From: an uncultured Holophagaceae bacterium
GTDB lineage: Bacteria; Acidobacteriota; Holophagae; Holophagales; Holophagaceae
Assembly: GCA_903884655.1 (NCBI GenBank)
Contig: CAISFO010000052.1
Location: 1-64,000, forward strand
Direction: 5' to 3'
Length of the DNA stretch: 64,000 bases
Translations under genes and position numbers: made by a program
In this document: positions 26,653 through 38,857 of the stretch, one piece after another
Layout of the letters: each line of letters begins with the position of its first letter
Numbering within the stretch: position 1 is the stretch's first letter
Notes under the pieces: generated by a model
The model's input: only the letters and a program-made list of their open reading frames with translations
The model's database searches: none
Told to the model about the DNA's origin: nothing

Positions 26653-28029
26653 ATGCGCTCCGCCGATCCCACAGCCCTCTGGGACACCATCCGCCTTGGC
26701 TTGTCCAAGCAGCTCCCGGAGGCCAGTTTCAAGGAATGGATCGCGCCCTGTGAGCCCCTCAGGGTGCAGGAGGGCGTGCTGTGGATCCAGGTTCCCAGTG
26801 CTGCCGCGAAACTATGGATCGAACAACAGCTTCCGGAAGAGTTCAATGATGCCCTCGCCCAGGGCGGTCTGGCTGACTTGCGTCTTGAATTCCACATCAA
26901 CGGTTCACCTGCGACAGCGCTGAAGCCTGTTGCCAAGAAGCCCAGCCACGCTTCGGTTGGGGCTCCCGAACAGTCTGTTTCCTTTCCACACCTGTTCAAT
27001 CGCTACACGCTTGACCGCTTCGTGGTCGGCCCGGGCAGTCAATTGGCCTTTGCGGCAGCTCGAGCGGTGGTGGACAGCTACGGCAAGGCTGCCACGCCCC
27101 TCAGCATGAATCCGCTGTTCATCTATGGCGGCGCGGGACTCGGCAAGACCCACCTCATGGTGGGCATCGGCAAGGGCCTGCTGGAGCGGGATCCTCGGCT
27201 TCGCGTGGTCTACCTGAAGGTGGACAACTTCTTCAACGAGCTCACCGTGGCCATCCGCGCCAAGAACACCGAGCCCATGCGGAAGAAGTACCAGCAGAAC
27301 GACGTGCTGCTGCTGGATGACGTGCAGACGCTGGGCAAGATGGAGCGCACCCAGGAGGAGATCTTTCACATCCTCGAACACCTGCTCCAGCATGGGAAGC
27401 AGATCGTCATCACCTCGGACAAGCCCCCCCAGCGGCTGGAGGGCTGCCACGAGAGGCTCATCACGCGCTTCAAGTGGGGCCTGACGGCTGACATCCAGCC
27501 CCCTGACTTCGAGACGCGCATCGCCATCCTGAAGAAGAAGCTGGAGGATGTGGATTTCCGGCAGGTTCCACCCATCCCCGAGGATGTGCTCACCTTCATC
27601 GCCCACAAAGCCAAGGGAAGCGTGCGCGACCTGGAAGGCTTTCTTACACGCGTGATCTTCCAGGCAAGCCTCATTGGAGTGTCACCGTCCCTGGAGGTGG
27701 CGCATGCCGCATTCCAGGGTCAGAGCGGAGAGGAACCCACCGCACCAGTGCATCCCGATCGCATTTATCGGATGACCGCAGAGACATTCAATGTGTCCTT
27801 TGTGGACCTGATGAAGAAAAGGTCCCGTCAACAGGCGATCCTCGTTCCGCGTCAGGTCGCCATGTACCTCGTCCGGGAGATTGCCTCATCTCCCTTCGCC
27901 GACATCGGGCGGTCCTTCAACATGCATCATTCCACGGTCATGAACGCCATTGATTCTGTCAGGGACCGCATGAAGCGGGATCCGGAATTCCACAGGATGG
28001 TCCAGGCGCTTCTCAATAGTATCAATTGA
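26653..28029 (+). CDS. dnaA: chromosomal replication initiator protein DnaA
   Basis: DnaA (458 aa) binds DnaA boxes and melts the origin. Domain I starts LWDTIRLGLSKQLPEASFKEWI. Domain III has Walker A YGGAGLGKTHLM, Walker B VLLLDDVQTLG and the sensor region ITSDKPPQRLEG. Domain IV has the DNA-binding signature ADIGRSFNMHHSTVMNAI. The linker (domain II) is short. ATG 26653 matches the family start; the frame is open upstream to a GTG at 26578. The likely origin follows the gene. Confidence 0.96.
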   Translation: MRSADPTALWDTIRLGLSKQLPEASFKEWIAPCEPLRVQEGVLWIQVPSAAAKLWIEQQLPEEFNDALAQGGLADLRLEFHINGSPATALKPVAKKPSHASVGAPEQSVSFPHLFNRYTLDRFVVGPGSQLAFAAARAVVDSYGKAATPLSMNPLFIYGGAGLGKTHLMVGIGKGLLERDPRLRVVYLKVDNFFNELTVAIRAKNTEPMRKKYQQNDVLLLDDVQTLGKMERTQEEIFHILEHLLQHGKQIVITSDKPPQRLEGCHERLITRFKWGLTADIQPPDFETRIAILKKKLEDVDFRQVPPIPEDVLTFIAHKAKGSVRDLEGFLTRVIFQASLIGVSPSLEVAHAAFQGQSGEEPTAPVHPDRIYRMTAETFNVSFVDLMKKRSRQQAILVPRQVAMYLVREIASSPFADIGRSFNMHHSTVMNAIDSVRDRMKRDPEFHRMVQALLNSIN

Positions 28030-28207
28030 TTTTGTTTGGTTTATAAAGTTATCCACACACGCTGTGTCTACGGGATCCACAACCTGGTCAGCTGCTGCCT
28101 TGCTGGCGATCAAAACACCTCTCGTCCACAGGGTTCCGGTGCCTTTCCACAGCCTGTCCCGAGCGGCGAAACTCCGGTAGGATAGAGCTTTGACACGACT
28201 TTCCACA
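28015..28207. other. probable chromosomal replication origin (oriC)
   Basis: The 214-bp dnaA-dnaN gap holds an AT-rich stretch (about 28015-28050), a perfect DnaA box TTATCCACA at 28049-28057 and weaker 9-mers on the same strand: GGATCCACA 28073-28081, TCGTCCACA 28122-28130, CTTTCCACA 28143-28151 and CTTTCCACA 28199-28207. Same-strand spacing next to an AT-rich element fits an unwinding arrangement. The surrounding rpmH-dnaA-dnaN-gyrB order and the parS-like sites support it. Confidence 0.8.
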
Positions 28208-28243
28208 GGTTGCCCAGGTCCTCAGCATCATCAAGGGTGATTC

Positions 28244-29377
28244 ATGAATCTTCAATTACAGGTTTCCAAGGATCGTCTGGATCGGACACTGGGTCTCCTG
28301 AAACATGCCCTTGATCGTCGGGTGACGCTGCCGATTCTTCAGCACATCCTCGTGGATGTCCGCCCTAAGGAAGTCGTCATGAAGGCGACGGACATGGAAC
28401 TCGCCTTTGAAGCCACCGTTCCAGGCGAGGGACAGGGCCAATGGACCATGGCGGTTCCCGGAAAGAAGTTCATCGAAACTGTGCGGGTATTCCCGGAAGG
28501 CATCCTGAGTCTGGAATGCCCAGAGGCAGGGGGCCGCCTCTGGCTGCGCGCCAAAGGCATGAACTCCGAGCACAATATCCAGCCCGGGGAAGGTTTCCCG
28601 GAGCTTCCCTCCCCCAGCAAAGAACTTCCTGTGGTGAAGATTCCCGTGCTGCGGTTCAAGCGTGCCATCCAATTGGGCTCCATCGCCGTCAGCAAGGACG
28701 CCACCAAGCCCACACTCTCCGCCGTGCTGCTGCATCTCTCCAAGCACCATGTCCGGGTGGTCTCCACAGACGGGTTCCGTCTGGCGGTGGCCGAAGTTCC
28801 CTGCGATACCAAGCTGAAGGATGAAGTGCGCCTCATCGTGCCCAAGCGGGCCCTGGATCTCATCCCGACCCTCCTGGGGGATGAGGGAGAAGTGGAACTC
28901 TGCTGGGATGCCACCACCCTGTTCCTGGACCAGCCTGGTCTGAAGTTCAGCACCCGCCTTGTGACGGGCAATTATCCCGCCTACGAAAAAGTCCTTCCCG
29001 CCGAGCTTCCCAAGCGGGTGATCGTGGACCGCGAGGTCTTCCTTCGCACCCTCCGCTTTGTGGGGTTGAAGAAGGACGACTACAACAAGAACGTGCGTTT
29101 ATTCTTTGAATTTCCCAACCTGCGCACAGTCTTTCAGCACCCCGACGAAGGCGTCAATCAGGCGACACTGCCCTTCACCGGCGAGGAAAACCCCTTCGAA
29201 CTGGCCTTCAACATCGACTACCTCACCGAACTGCTGGAACGACTGCCGGGCGAGGAGGTGGTCTACCAGTTCAAGGACGAGGTTGGCCAAGGGGTCTTCA
29301 TGTCCCCCAGTCTCGAGGATTTCAGCTTCCGCTATGTCCTCATGCCCGTCCGCTTTGCCAACAGCGCTTCCGCCTAA
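28244..29377 (+). CDS. dnaN: DNA polymerase III beta sliding clamp
   Basis: The beta clamp encircles DNA and tethers replicative polymerase. The 377-aa protein has the three-fold clamp domains; diagnostic segments are LKHALDRRVTLPILQHILV, STDGFRLAVAEV and the C-terminal FRYVLMPVRF, which forms part of the hydrophobic partner-binding pocket. It begins at ATG 28244, 36 bases after the last DnaA-box-like 9-mer. gyrB follows after 48 bases with no recF between. Confidence 0.96.
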   Translation: MNLQLQVSKDRLDRTLGLLKHALDRRVTLPILQHILVDVRPKEVVMKATDMELAFEATVPGEGQGQWTMAVPGKKFIETVRVFPEGILSLECPEAGGRLWLRAKGMNSEHNIQPGEGFPELPSPSKELPVVKIPVLRFKRAIQLGSIAVSKDATKPTLSAVLLHLSKHHVRVVSTDGFRLAVAEVPCDTKLKDEVRLIVPKRALDLIPTLLGDEGEVELCWDATTLFLDQPGLKFSTRLVTGNYPAYEKVLPAELPKRVIVDREVFLRTLRFVGLKKDDYNKNVRLFFEFPNLRTVFQHPDEGVNQATLPFTGEENPFELAFNIDYLTELLERLPGEEVVYQFKDEVGQGVFMSPSLEDFSFRYVLMPVRFANSASA

Positions 29378-29419
29378 CCAGCGCTGGAACACCGCATTTC
29401 ACCGAACCCAACCAAGTGA

Positions 29420-31978
<2,559 letters not shown>

Positions 31979-32006
31979 GTTGTTGTTTTTAAAGCATGTC
32001 GAGTTG

Positions 32007-32022
32007 CGTTCCACGTAGAACA
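32007..32022. other. parS-like ParB binding site 3
   Basis: CGTTCCACGTAGAACA lies in the 55-bp gap between gyrB and gyrA. It keeps the core half-site TTCCACGT and the outer AACA, with two deviations from the symmetric form. Confidence 0.6.
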
Positions 32023-32033
32023 CCGAAGGACAC

Positions 32034-34640
32034 ATGAACCCGAATCGCATCGAGCCTCTGGAAATCGAAAAAGAAATGCGGAAGTCCTACCTGGACTACG
32101 CCATGAGTGTCATCGTCGGCCGGGCCCTGCCCGATGTCCGCGATGGACTCAAGCCCGTGCACCGCCGAGTGCTGTTCGCCATGAAGGAATCCGGCAACGA
32201 CTGGAACCGGGCCTACAAGAAGTCCGCCCGCACCGTGGGCGACGTGATGGGTAAGTATCACCCACATGGCGACTCGGCCATCTACGACACCCTCGTTCGC
32301 ATGGCCCAGCCATTCTCCATGCGCCACGTGCTGGTGGATGGGCAGGGCAACTTCGGTTCCATCGATGGGGATTCTGCGGCGGCCATGCGCTATACCGAGG
32401 CCCGCCTCTCCCGTCTTGCCAACGAGATGATGGGCGACATCGACCAGGACACGGTGGATTTCGGACCCAACTATGACGGCAGCATGGAGGAGCCATTGGT
32501 GCTCCCCAGCCGTTTCCCGAACCTGCTGGTGAACGGTTCCCAGGGTATCGCCGTAGGCATGGCCACCAGCATCCCGCCCCACAACCTGCGCGAGTGCTGC
32601 AATGCCCTGATCAACCTCATCGACCAGCCATCCCTGGCCCTGGATGGCCTCATGGCCCACATCAAGGCGCCGGATTTTCCCGGCGGGGGCATCATGCTCG
32701 GCACCGAGGGGGTGCTTGACGCCTACCGCACGGGCCGGGGCCGCTGTGTGGTGCGGGCCAAGTCCCACGTCGAACAGATCAAGCGGGCAGGGGACCGGGA
32801 GCAACTGGTCTTCACAGAACTCCCCTACCAGGTCAACAAGTCCACCTTGATCGAGAAGATCGCCGAACTGGTCCGCGAAAAGAAGATCGATGGCATCAGC
32901 GACCTTCGGGACGAGTCCGACCGGGAGGGCATCCGCCTGGTGGTGGAGCTGAAGAAGAACGAGCCCAGCGACATCGTGCTCAACCAGCTGTACCAGCAGA
33001 CTCAGCTCCAGAACAGCTTCCCCATCACCATGCTGGCCATCGTGAATGGTCAGCCCCGCATCTGCACCCTGCGGGAAATCCTTCAGGAGTTCATCGGCTT
33101 CCGCCGCGAGGTGGTCACCCGGCGCACCCTGTTCCAGCTGCGGAAGGCCGAGGAGCGGCACCACGTCCTTATGGGCCTCAAGATCGCCCTGGACCACCTG
33201 GACGCCGTCATCAAGCTCATCCGGGCCGCCAAGAGCCCCGAGGAGGCCAAGGCTGGTCTCATGGCCGGGGCCTTCGCCACCGCCGCGGCCATCAAGAAGG
33301 ACCCGACCCTGTGCCTGTCGGCCGTTCAGGCCCAGGCCATCCTGGACATGCGCCTCCAGCGCCTCACCGGCCTGGAACGGGAGAAGATCCTCGACGAGCT
33401 GGCCGAGCTCGAAAAAGTCATTGCCAAGCTCAAGGCCATCCTGGCCGACGAGAAGCTGCTTTTGAAGGTCATCAAGGAAGAGCTCCAGCAGGTGGCCGAT
33501 CAGTTCGGCAACGACCGCCGCACGGAGATCGTGGGCTACTCCGGCGAGATTCGCATGGAGGACGTGGTCCCAGACGATCCCATGGTCGTCACCATGTCGA
33601 AGACCGGCTACATCAAGCGCACGGACCTCAACGCCTATCGTCGTCAGCGGCGGGGCGGCCGAGGCAAGGTGGGCATGAAGACCAAGGACGAGGATTTCGT
33701 CGAGCAGCTCTTCATGACCAAAGCCCACGACACCCTCATGGCCTTCACGGACAAGGGCATTGTCTATGCCCTCAAGGTCTACGATCTGCCGGAGGCCGCC
33801 GCCTCCACCCGGGGCAAGCACATCCGCAACCTCATCTCCCTGAAGGACGGGGAGAATGTGGTCACCCTCATGGCTCTGCGGGACTTCCCCGAAGGCGAGA
33901 ACCTGGTTTTCGCCACCAGTGACGGTACCGTGAAGAAGTCCAGTCTGGCGGCCTACGCCAACATCCGGGCCAACGGTCTCATCGCCCTCAACATCGACGA
34001 TGGGAACGCCCTGGTGGCCGTGCGGCGCTCCACGGGGTCCCAGCAGATTGTGCTGGCCACTGCCCAGGGCAAGGCCATCCGCTTCCCCGAAGAGGATGTA
34101 CGCGCCACGGGTCGGGCCAGCACCGGCGTTCGCGGCATGAAGCTGGCCACGAAGGACCACATCGTCGACATGGAAGTGGCTGATGCCCTGCCGGACCTGC
34201 CAGAAGGAGTGGAGCCCGATGAAAGCACCGAGGAGCACGGCATGCTGCTCACGGTCTGCGAGAAGGGCTATGGCAAGCGCAGCATGCTCCAGGACTACCG
34301 GCTCCAGGGCCGGGGCGGCACCGGTGTCATCAACATCCGGGCCGGGGTCCGCAATGGCCATGTGGTGGGCTTCAAGCTGGTCAAGCCCGGGGAAGGGTGC
34401 CTCCTCATCAGCCAGGAGGGCATGGTCATCCGCTTCCTCATCGACGAGGTCCGGAAGACCGGCCGCAACGCCCAGGGCGTCGGCCTCCTCAAGCTGGCCA
34501 GCGCCGATGACCGGGTCGTAGGTCTCGCCAAGATCGACGCCAGCGCCATGGCCCTGGACGAGGAGGATGACCTGGTCGAGCCCGAGGTGGCCCATCCGGG
34601 GCCTGACGAGAGCGGAGAGCAGCCCAAGTTGGGGCTGTAG
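32034..34640 (+). CDS. gyrA: DNA gyrase subunit A
   Basis: GyrA cuts and rejoins DNA. The catalytic Tyr is Y120 ([10 protein letters not shown]). The quinolone-determining region [10 protein letters not shown] keeps Ser81 and Asp85, the residues usually present in susceptible strains. The C-terminal pinwheel has the GyrA-box form [12 protein letters not shown], needed for DNA wrapping. An acidic tail ([10 protein letters not shown]) ends the 868-aa protein. A strong terminator follows. Confidence 0.97.
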   Translation: MNPNRIEPLEIEKEMRKSYLDYAMSVIVGRALPDVRDGLKPVHRRVLFAMKESGNDWNRAYKKSARTVGDVMGKYHPHGDSAIYDTLVRMAQPFSMRHVLVDGQGNFGSIDGDSAAAMRYTEARLSRLANEMMGDIDQDTVDFGPNYDGSMEEPLVLPSRFPNLLVNGSQGIAVGMATSIPPHNLRECCNALINLIDQPSLALDGLMAHIKAPDFPGGGIMLGTEGVLDAYRTGRGRCVVRAKSHVEQIKRAGDREQLVFTELPYQVNKSTLIEKIAELVREKKIDGISDLRDESDREGIRLVVELKKNEPSDIVLNQLYQQTQLQNSFPITMLAIVNGQPRICTLREILQEFIGFRREVVTRRTLFQLRKAEERHHVLMGLKIALDHLDAVIKLIRAAKSPEEAKAGLMAGAFATAAAIKKDPTLCLSAVQAQAILDMRLQRLTGLEREKILDELAELEKVIAKLKAILADEKLLLKVIKEELQQVADQFGNDRRTEIVGYSGEIRMEDVVPDDPMVVTMSKTGYIKRTDLNAYRRQRRGGRGKVGMKTKDEDFVEQLFMTKAHDTLMAFTDKGIVYALKVYDLPEAAASTRGKHIRNLISLKDGENVVTLMALRDFPEGENLVFATSDGTVKKSSLAAYANIRANGLIALNIDDGNALVAVRRSTGSQQIVLATAQGKAIRFPEEDVRATGRASTGVRGMKLATKDHIVDMEVADALPDLPEGVEPDESTEEHGMLLTVCEKGYGKRSMLQDYRLQGRGGTGVINIRAGVRNGHVVGFKLVKPGEGCLLISQEGMVIRFLIDEVRKTGRNAQGVGLLKLASADDRVVGLAKIDASAMALDEEDDLVEPEVAHPGPDESGEQPKLGL

Positions 34641-34662
34641 GAACGATTCGATTGCCAGGCGC

Positions 34663-34693
34663 AAAACGGGGCGAAAAGACCGCCCCGTTTTTC
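34663..34693 (+). terminator. rho-independent terminator after gyrA
   Basis: AAAACGGGGCG (34663-34673) pairs with CGCCCCGTTTT (34681-34691) around a 7-base loop, then T residues. It ends directly before the stop codon of the convergent gene and could work both ways. Confidence 0.9.
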
Positions 34694-34694
34694 A

Positions 34695-35126
34695 TTAGAG
34701 ATAAGAGGCCCAGTCTCCACCGGGGACTTCCACAGCCTCCCGCTCCAGTCGGGGCAGGCGTTCCACATGGAACACATAGACCCAGGCCCGGTAATGGTGG
34801 CCACCTTCCAGGTGGACCGGCAACACCTCCCGGCTGAACAGCCCCTCTTCGACGCCCTCGAGGGGGTCCAGATCCGCCAGGGCGGAATCCAGATCAACCT
34901 CATCCCCGTAACCCACGAAATCCCCCCGCACCCAGCCGGGTCCCGGGGGTGGCGTTCGCGGTTCTGGCCCGGGCACCAGGGCAGGGAAGCCCACCGGAAG
35001 GTGGAAGAGCCGACCCGCCACCCAGGCCCCCGAGAGGCCTTCGGGATGGGTGCGCTGCAGCCAGGCGTGGTTCGACCCACCCTCCCGAAGGGTTCCGTAT
35101 ACGAACAGACCATCGGCTGGTTCCAT
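34695..35126 (-). CDS. gamma-glutamylcyclotransferase-fold (AIG2-like) protein
   Basis: This small protein (143 aa) of the GGCT/AIG2 fold starts DGLFVYGTLREGGSNHAWL (the YGTLR substrate loop) and continues with LFHLPVGFPALV. A likely catalytic Glu lies in LDPLEGVEEGLFSREVL. It would form 5-oxoproline or cleave gamma-glutamyl amines, but the substrate is unknown. The frame is open to 35189, but that part crosses the hairpin at 35147-35173, so ATG 35126 is favoured. The segment coding for VFHVERL contains a parS-like site. Confidence 0.8.
   Translation of the reverse strand: MEPADGLFVYGTLREGGSNHAWLQRTHPEGLSGAWVAGRLFHLPVGFPALVPGPEPRTPPPGPGWVRGDFVGYGDEVDLDSALADLDPLEGVEEGLFSREVLPVHLEGGHHYRAWVYVFHVERLPRLEREAVEVPGGDWASYL
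34759..34774. other. parS-like ParB binding site 4
   Basis: CGTTCCACATGGAACA lies inside the GGCT-like gene and has near-perfect inverted symmetry (GTTCCA/TGGAAC) around CA. Confidence 0.6.
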
Positions 35127-35146
35127 GTCATCCCCAGGAAAACATA

Positions 35147-35173
35147 CCGCCAAAACGCGGGGCGTTTTGGCGG
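35147..35173 (-). terminator. hairpin terminator downstream of glyA
   Basis: CCGCCAAAACGC (35147-35158) pairs perfectly with GCGTTTTGGCGG (35162-35173), a 12-bp stem with a 3-base loop. On the minus strand it follows the glyA stop by 27 bases, and TATGTTTT comes after the stem. Confidence 0.75.
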
Positions 35174-35200
35174 CGGTCTGGATGCTCAAGCTCGATAGGA

Positions 35201-36439
35201 CTATTCGGGAATCGGGAACTGGTCCGTGAGATGGAAGACCTCCTGCCGGATCCGGGCGAAGGTGCTTTCATCGCCCCGGTGCCGGAGGGTCACGTCGAAG
35301 AAGCGGGCGATCTGGTCCATTTCCTCCTCCTTCATGCCGCGAGTGGTGAGGGCAGGGCTGCCCAGGCGCACACCGGAGGGCTTGAGGGGCGGGTTGGGGT
35401 CGAAGGGGATGCCGTTCTTGTTGGTGGTCATGCCGGCACGGTGGAGGCAGGTCTCGGCTTCGTTACCCAGCAGGCCGTGGTCCCTCAGGTCCACCAGGAA
35501 AAGGTGGTTGTCAGTGCCGCCGCTGACGATGCGCCAGCCGCGCTCCTGGAGCCCCTTGGCCAGGGCATGGGCATTGCGGATCACCTGGCCGCTGTAGGCC
35601 TTGAAGTCCGGCTGCTGGATCTCGTGCAGGGCCACCGCCTTGGCCGCGATCACATGCATGAGGGGCCCGCCCTGGACTCCGGGGAAGACCGCCCGATCGA
35701 TATCCTTGGCAAGGTGGGACTTGCAGAGAATCATGCCGCCCCGGGGGCCACGCATGGTCTTGTGGGTGGTGGTGGTTACATAATCCGCATGGGGCACAGG
35801 GCTCGGGTGATGCCCGGTGGCCACCAGGCCGGCGATGTGGGCCATGTCCACCATGAGCAGGGCACCCACCTCGTCGCAGATCTCGCGGAAGGTCTTGAAG
35901 TCCCAGGTGCGGCTGTAGGCGGAGGCGCCCACCACGATCATCTTGGGGCGGTGCTCCTTGGCCAGGGCGCGGACCTCATCCATGTCCACCCGCTCGTCTT
36001 CCTGGCGCACGTGGTAGGGCACGAACTTGTAGAGAATGCCGGAGCTGTTGAGGGGGTGCCCATGGGTGAGGTGGCCGCCATGGGCGAGGTCCAGGCCCAT
36101 GACTGTGTCGCCGGGCTTCAGGGCCGCCAGGTAGACTGCCATGTTGGCCTGGGCTCCGCTGTGGGGCTGCACGTTGGCATGCTCGGCGCCGAAGATCAGC
36201 TTGGCCCGGTCCCGGGCCAGGTTCTCGATGATGTCCACCTGGCTGCAGCCGCCGTAGTACCGCTTGCCCGGGTAGCCTTCAGCGTACTTGTTGGTGAAGT
36301 GGGAGCCCATGGTCTGCATGACCGCGCGGGAGGCGTAGTTCTCCGAAGCGATGAGTTCCAGGTGGTGCCGCTGGCGCTGAACCTCCAGCTCCAGGGCCTG
36401 GAACACAGCGGGGTCCGAGGTTCGGATCACTTCATACAT
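35201..36439 (-). CDS. glyA: serine hydroxymethyltransferase
   Basis: GlyA interconverts serine and glycine with tetrahydrofolate, feeding one-carbon metabolism. It shows [30 protein letters not shown], the PLP lysine in [15 protein letters not shown], and [15 protein letters not shown] near the C-terminus. At 412 aa the length is normal. ATG 36439 (MYEVIRTSD) has GGGAG upstream; an in-frame codon seven residues earlier is less likely. It is divergent from purB. Confidence 0.96.
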   Translation of the reverse strand: MYEVIRTSDPAVFQALELEVQRQRHHLELIASENYASRAVMQTMGSHFTNKYAEGYPGKRYYGGCSQVDIIENLARDRAKLIFGAEHANVQPHSGAQANMAVYLAALKPGDTVMGLDLAHGGHLTHGHPLNSSGILYKFVPYHVRQEDERVDMDEVRALAKEHRPKMIVVGASAYSRTWDFKTFREICDEVGALLMVDMAHIAGLVATGHHPSPVPHADYVTTTTHKTMRGPRGGMILCKSHLAKDIDRAVFPGVQGGPLMHVIAAKAVALHEIQQPDFKAYSGQVIRNAHALAKGLQERGWRIVSGGTDNHLFLVDLRDHGLLGNEAETCLHRAGMTTNKNGIPFDPNPPLKPSGVRLGSPALTTRGMKEEEMDQIARFFDVTLRHRGDESTFARIRQEVFHLTDQFPIPE

Positions 36440-36558
36440 GGTGGCGACTCCCAAGGGCATGCATTAATCCTAGCCGCGACCGCGGAATCCTCGGACCCCC
36501 TGTTCGTGAGCGGGGTCACAGTCCTGGGCCTATGAGACACTGAATGCCCGGAGTTCTT

Positions 36559-38010
36559 ATGTCTTTCCTTCCGCCCCACGACGGCCCCGAACTGGAGCGC
36601 TTCGAGCATCCCCTGGCCACCCGCTATGCGAGCAAGGCCATGGTCCGCCTGCTGTCGCCCCTCTACCGCCAGCGGGTCTGGCGACGGCTCTGGGTCGCCC
36701 TGGCGGAGGCCGAATCCGAACTGGGCCTGCCCGTGACCGCAGCCCAAATTGCCGAGCTGAAGGCCACGCAGGATGACGTCAACCTCGAGACCATCGCCCG
36801 GCACGAGTCCGCCCTGCGCCACGATGTCATGGCCGCCATCCACGCCTGGGGGGAACAGGCGCCGGGGGCCCGGCCCATCATCCACCTGGGGGCCACCAGC
36901 TGCTTCGTCACCGACAACGGTGATCTGCTCATCGTGCAGGAGGCCCTGGCCCTGCTCCGCCGCCGCCTGCAGGACGTGATCGCCGCACTGGGGACCTTCG
37001 CGGCCCAGTGGCAGGATCAGCCGACCCTGGGCTTCACCCACTTCCAGCCGGCCCAGCCCACCACCGTGGGCAAGCGAGCCACGCTCTGGATCCAGGATCT
37101 GCTGCTGGATCTGGAAGACCTCGATCACCTCATCCGGACCACCCCCGTGCGGGGGGTGAAGGGCACCACCGGCACCCAGGCCAGCTTCCTGGAGCTGTTC
37201 AACGGGGATGGCGCCCAGGTGGAGGCCCTGGAGCAGCGGTTCTGCGACAAGGTGGGATTCCCGGCCATTCCCGTCTCGGGCCAGACCGCCACCCGCAAGC
37301 TGGAGGACCGCATGGGGCAGGTACTCTGCGGCATCGCGGCCTCGGCCTCGAAGTTCGCCTGTGACCTGCGCCTGCTCCAGCACTTGAAAGAAGTCGAAGA
37401 GCCCTTCGAAACCCAGCAGATCGGCTCCAGCGCCATGCCCTACAAGCGGAACCCCATGCGGTCCGAGCGCATCAACAGCCTCGCCCGCTTCGTGCTGGGC
37501 CTCATGCCTTCCACCTACCAGACCAGCGCCAGCCAGTGGATGGAGCGGACCCTGGACGACAGCGCCCACCGCCGCCTCACCATCAGCCAGGGCCTGCTGG
37601 CCGCCGACGCCATCCTTGTCCTCTACCGGAACGTGGCTTCGGGCCTGGTGGTCTACCCGAAGATGATCGAGGCCCGGCTTGCCCAGGAACTCCCCTTCAT
37701 GGCGGCAGAGGTGCTGCTCATGGAGGCTGTGAAGCGAGGCGGTGATCGCCAGGACCTCCACGAGCGCTTCCGGGTGGCGGCCTTGGAGGCGGGACGCCGC
37801 ATCAAGGCCGAGGGCCGGCCCAATGAACTGCTGAACCTGCTCGCCCAGGACCCGGCCTGGGCCATGACAGAAGCCGAACTGGCCACCCTGCTGGATGCCG
37901 CCCGTTTTACGGGTCGTGCCGGGGAACAGGTGCGGCAGTTCCTCGCCGGCCCCGTGGCCGTCGCCCTGAAGGATCACGCCCCGGCGGACGAAGCCTCGGT
38001 CCGGGTTTGA
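36559..38010 (+). CDS. purB: adenylosuccinate lyase
   Basis: PurB acts twice in purine synthesis, releasing fumarate from SAICAR and from adenylosuccinate. The fumarase/aspartase-superfamily signature is GSSAMPYKRNPMRSE, which contains the flexible catalytic loop. The other conserved regions are GATSCFVTDNGDL and LGFTHFQPAQPTTVGKRA with the general-acid His. At 483 aa it resembles the longer bacterial/eukaryotic type. CGGAG precedes ATG 36559; ATG 36544 is possible. The next gene begins 7 bases later, so an operon is likely. Confidence 0.95.
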   Translation: MSFLPPHDGPELERFEHPLATRYASKAMVRLLSPLYRQRVWRRLWVALAEAESELGLPVTAAQIAELKATQDDVNLETIARHESALRHDVMAAIHAWGEQAPGARPIIHLGATSCFVTDNGDLLIVQEALALLRRRLQDVIAALGTFAAQWQDQPTLGFTHFQPAQPTTVGKRATLWIQDLLLDLEDLDHLIRTTPVRGVKGTTGTQASFLELFNGDGAQVEALEQRFCDKVGFPAIPVSGQTATRKLEDRMGQVLCGIAASASKFACDLRLLQHLKEVEEPFETQQIGSSAMPYKRNPMRSERINSLARFVLGLMPSTYQTSASQWMERTLDDSAHRRLTISQGLLAADAILVLYRNVASGLVVYPKMIEARLAQELPFMAAEVLLMEAVKRGGDRQDLHERFRVAALEAGRRIKAEGRPNELLNLLAQDPAWAMTEAELATLLDAARFTGRAGEQVRQFLAGPVAVALKDHAPADEASVRV

Positions 38011-38017
38011 GGTACAC

Positions 38018-38845
38018 ATGCTGAAACTTGCTGTCATCGGCGCCCAGACCCTCCTGGGGCGCGAACTTGTGAGCGCCCTGGAAGCCCGGGACGCATCCGT
38101 GGTTCCGCTTTCCGTTGGGGCCCTGACCGTGGAGGAAGAGATCGGCGATCTGGTGGTCTTCGCCCCCAGCAAGCTGCTTCTCGAGGGATTGGACGCAGTC
38201 ATCCTGGCCGACACGCCGGACCTGGAGCTGCTGGAGGGCTTTCCAGGCCGCATCCTTGACCTTCGTCCCGAGCCAGAGGCCCGCATCGAAGCCCTGCCCC
38301 TGGCTGGGCCCTGGCCCCAGGGTGCCAAGTCCCTGCGCGGCCGACCGGCTCTTGAGCAGGTGCTGGCCCTGATTCCGTCCCTGCTGGAGGGTGTGGGCGA
38401 GGTGGGCGGTACCCACCTGCGCTCCATTGCCTGGCTGGGCGACCGGGGCCTGGAAGGGCTGGTGGAACAGACCCTGGCCGTGCTCAATGGCGAGGATCCA
38501 GACCTGGCCAAGCTGGGCTATCGTCAGGCCTTCGAGGCGGTGCCCGTGACCCCGGTGGTTGGCAAGGGCCGACTTATGGAAATCCGGATGCCCTCCTTCC
38601 ATGGGGATCTGCTCATCCTCCAGGTGCGTGCCGCAGAAGGCCAGACCCTGTCGAAGAAGGAGGCCCCCCTCGGGGTGAAGTGGGTCGAGTCCGCGCCCAG
38701 CTCCCGGGACGTGGCGGTGAGTGCGGACCTGCTGGCCTATGCCGACTTTTCCAACGACGGGAAAGCGGCGGTGCTGACGCTCGGCTTCGACCCCGTGCTG
38801 TGGGGCGTGCTGCGGCCCACGATGCGGGTCTTCGGGTTGATGTAG
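38018..38845 (+). CDS. aspartate-semialdehyde-dehydrogenase-like protein lacking the catalytic Cys
   Basis: This 275-aa protein starts as a Rossmann dehydrogenase (LKLAVIGAQTLLGRELVSAL) and has the order of an ASADH/USG-1 protein. The C-terminal part resembles the dimerisation domain (MEIRMPSFHGDLLILQV). The active-site Asn-Cys segment is absent: there is no Cys anywhere in the protein. It is also shorter than true ASADH (about 350 aa; a complete one is at 59.4 kb). A non-catalytic or repurposed role is likely. It sits 7 bases after purB and 12 before a ferredoxin gene. Confidence 0.65.
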   Translation: MLKLAVIGAQTLLGRELVSALEARDASVVPLSVGALTVEEEIGDLVVFAPSKLLLEGLDAVILADTPDLELLEGFPGRILDLRPEPEARIEALPLAGPWPQGAKSLRGRPALEQVLALIPSLLEGVGEVGGTHLRSIAWLGDRGLEGLVEQTLAVLNGEDPDLAKLGYRQAFEAVPVTPVVGKGRLMEIRMPSFHGDLLILQVRAAEGQTLSKKEAPLGVKWVESAPSSRDVAVSADLLAYADFSNDGKAAVLTLGFDPVLWGVLRPTMRVFGLM

Positions 38846-38857
38846 GAAGCCGCGACA

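Noticed and set aside
31989..34664. 891-aa open frame on the minus strand opposite gyrA
   Set aside because: It mirrors the codon pattern of gyrA, has no motif, and is a GC-rich shadow frame.
36427..38511. 694-aa minus-strand frame opposite purB
   Set aside because: Low-complexity Gly/Gln/His-rich translation with no domain; purB on the other strand is certain.
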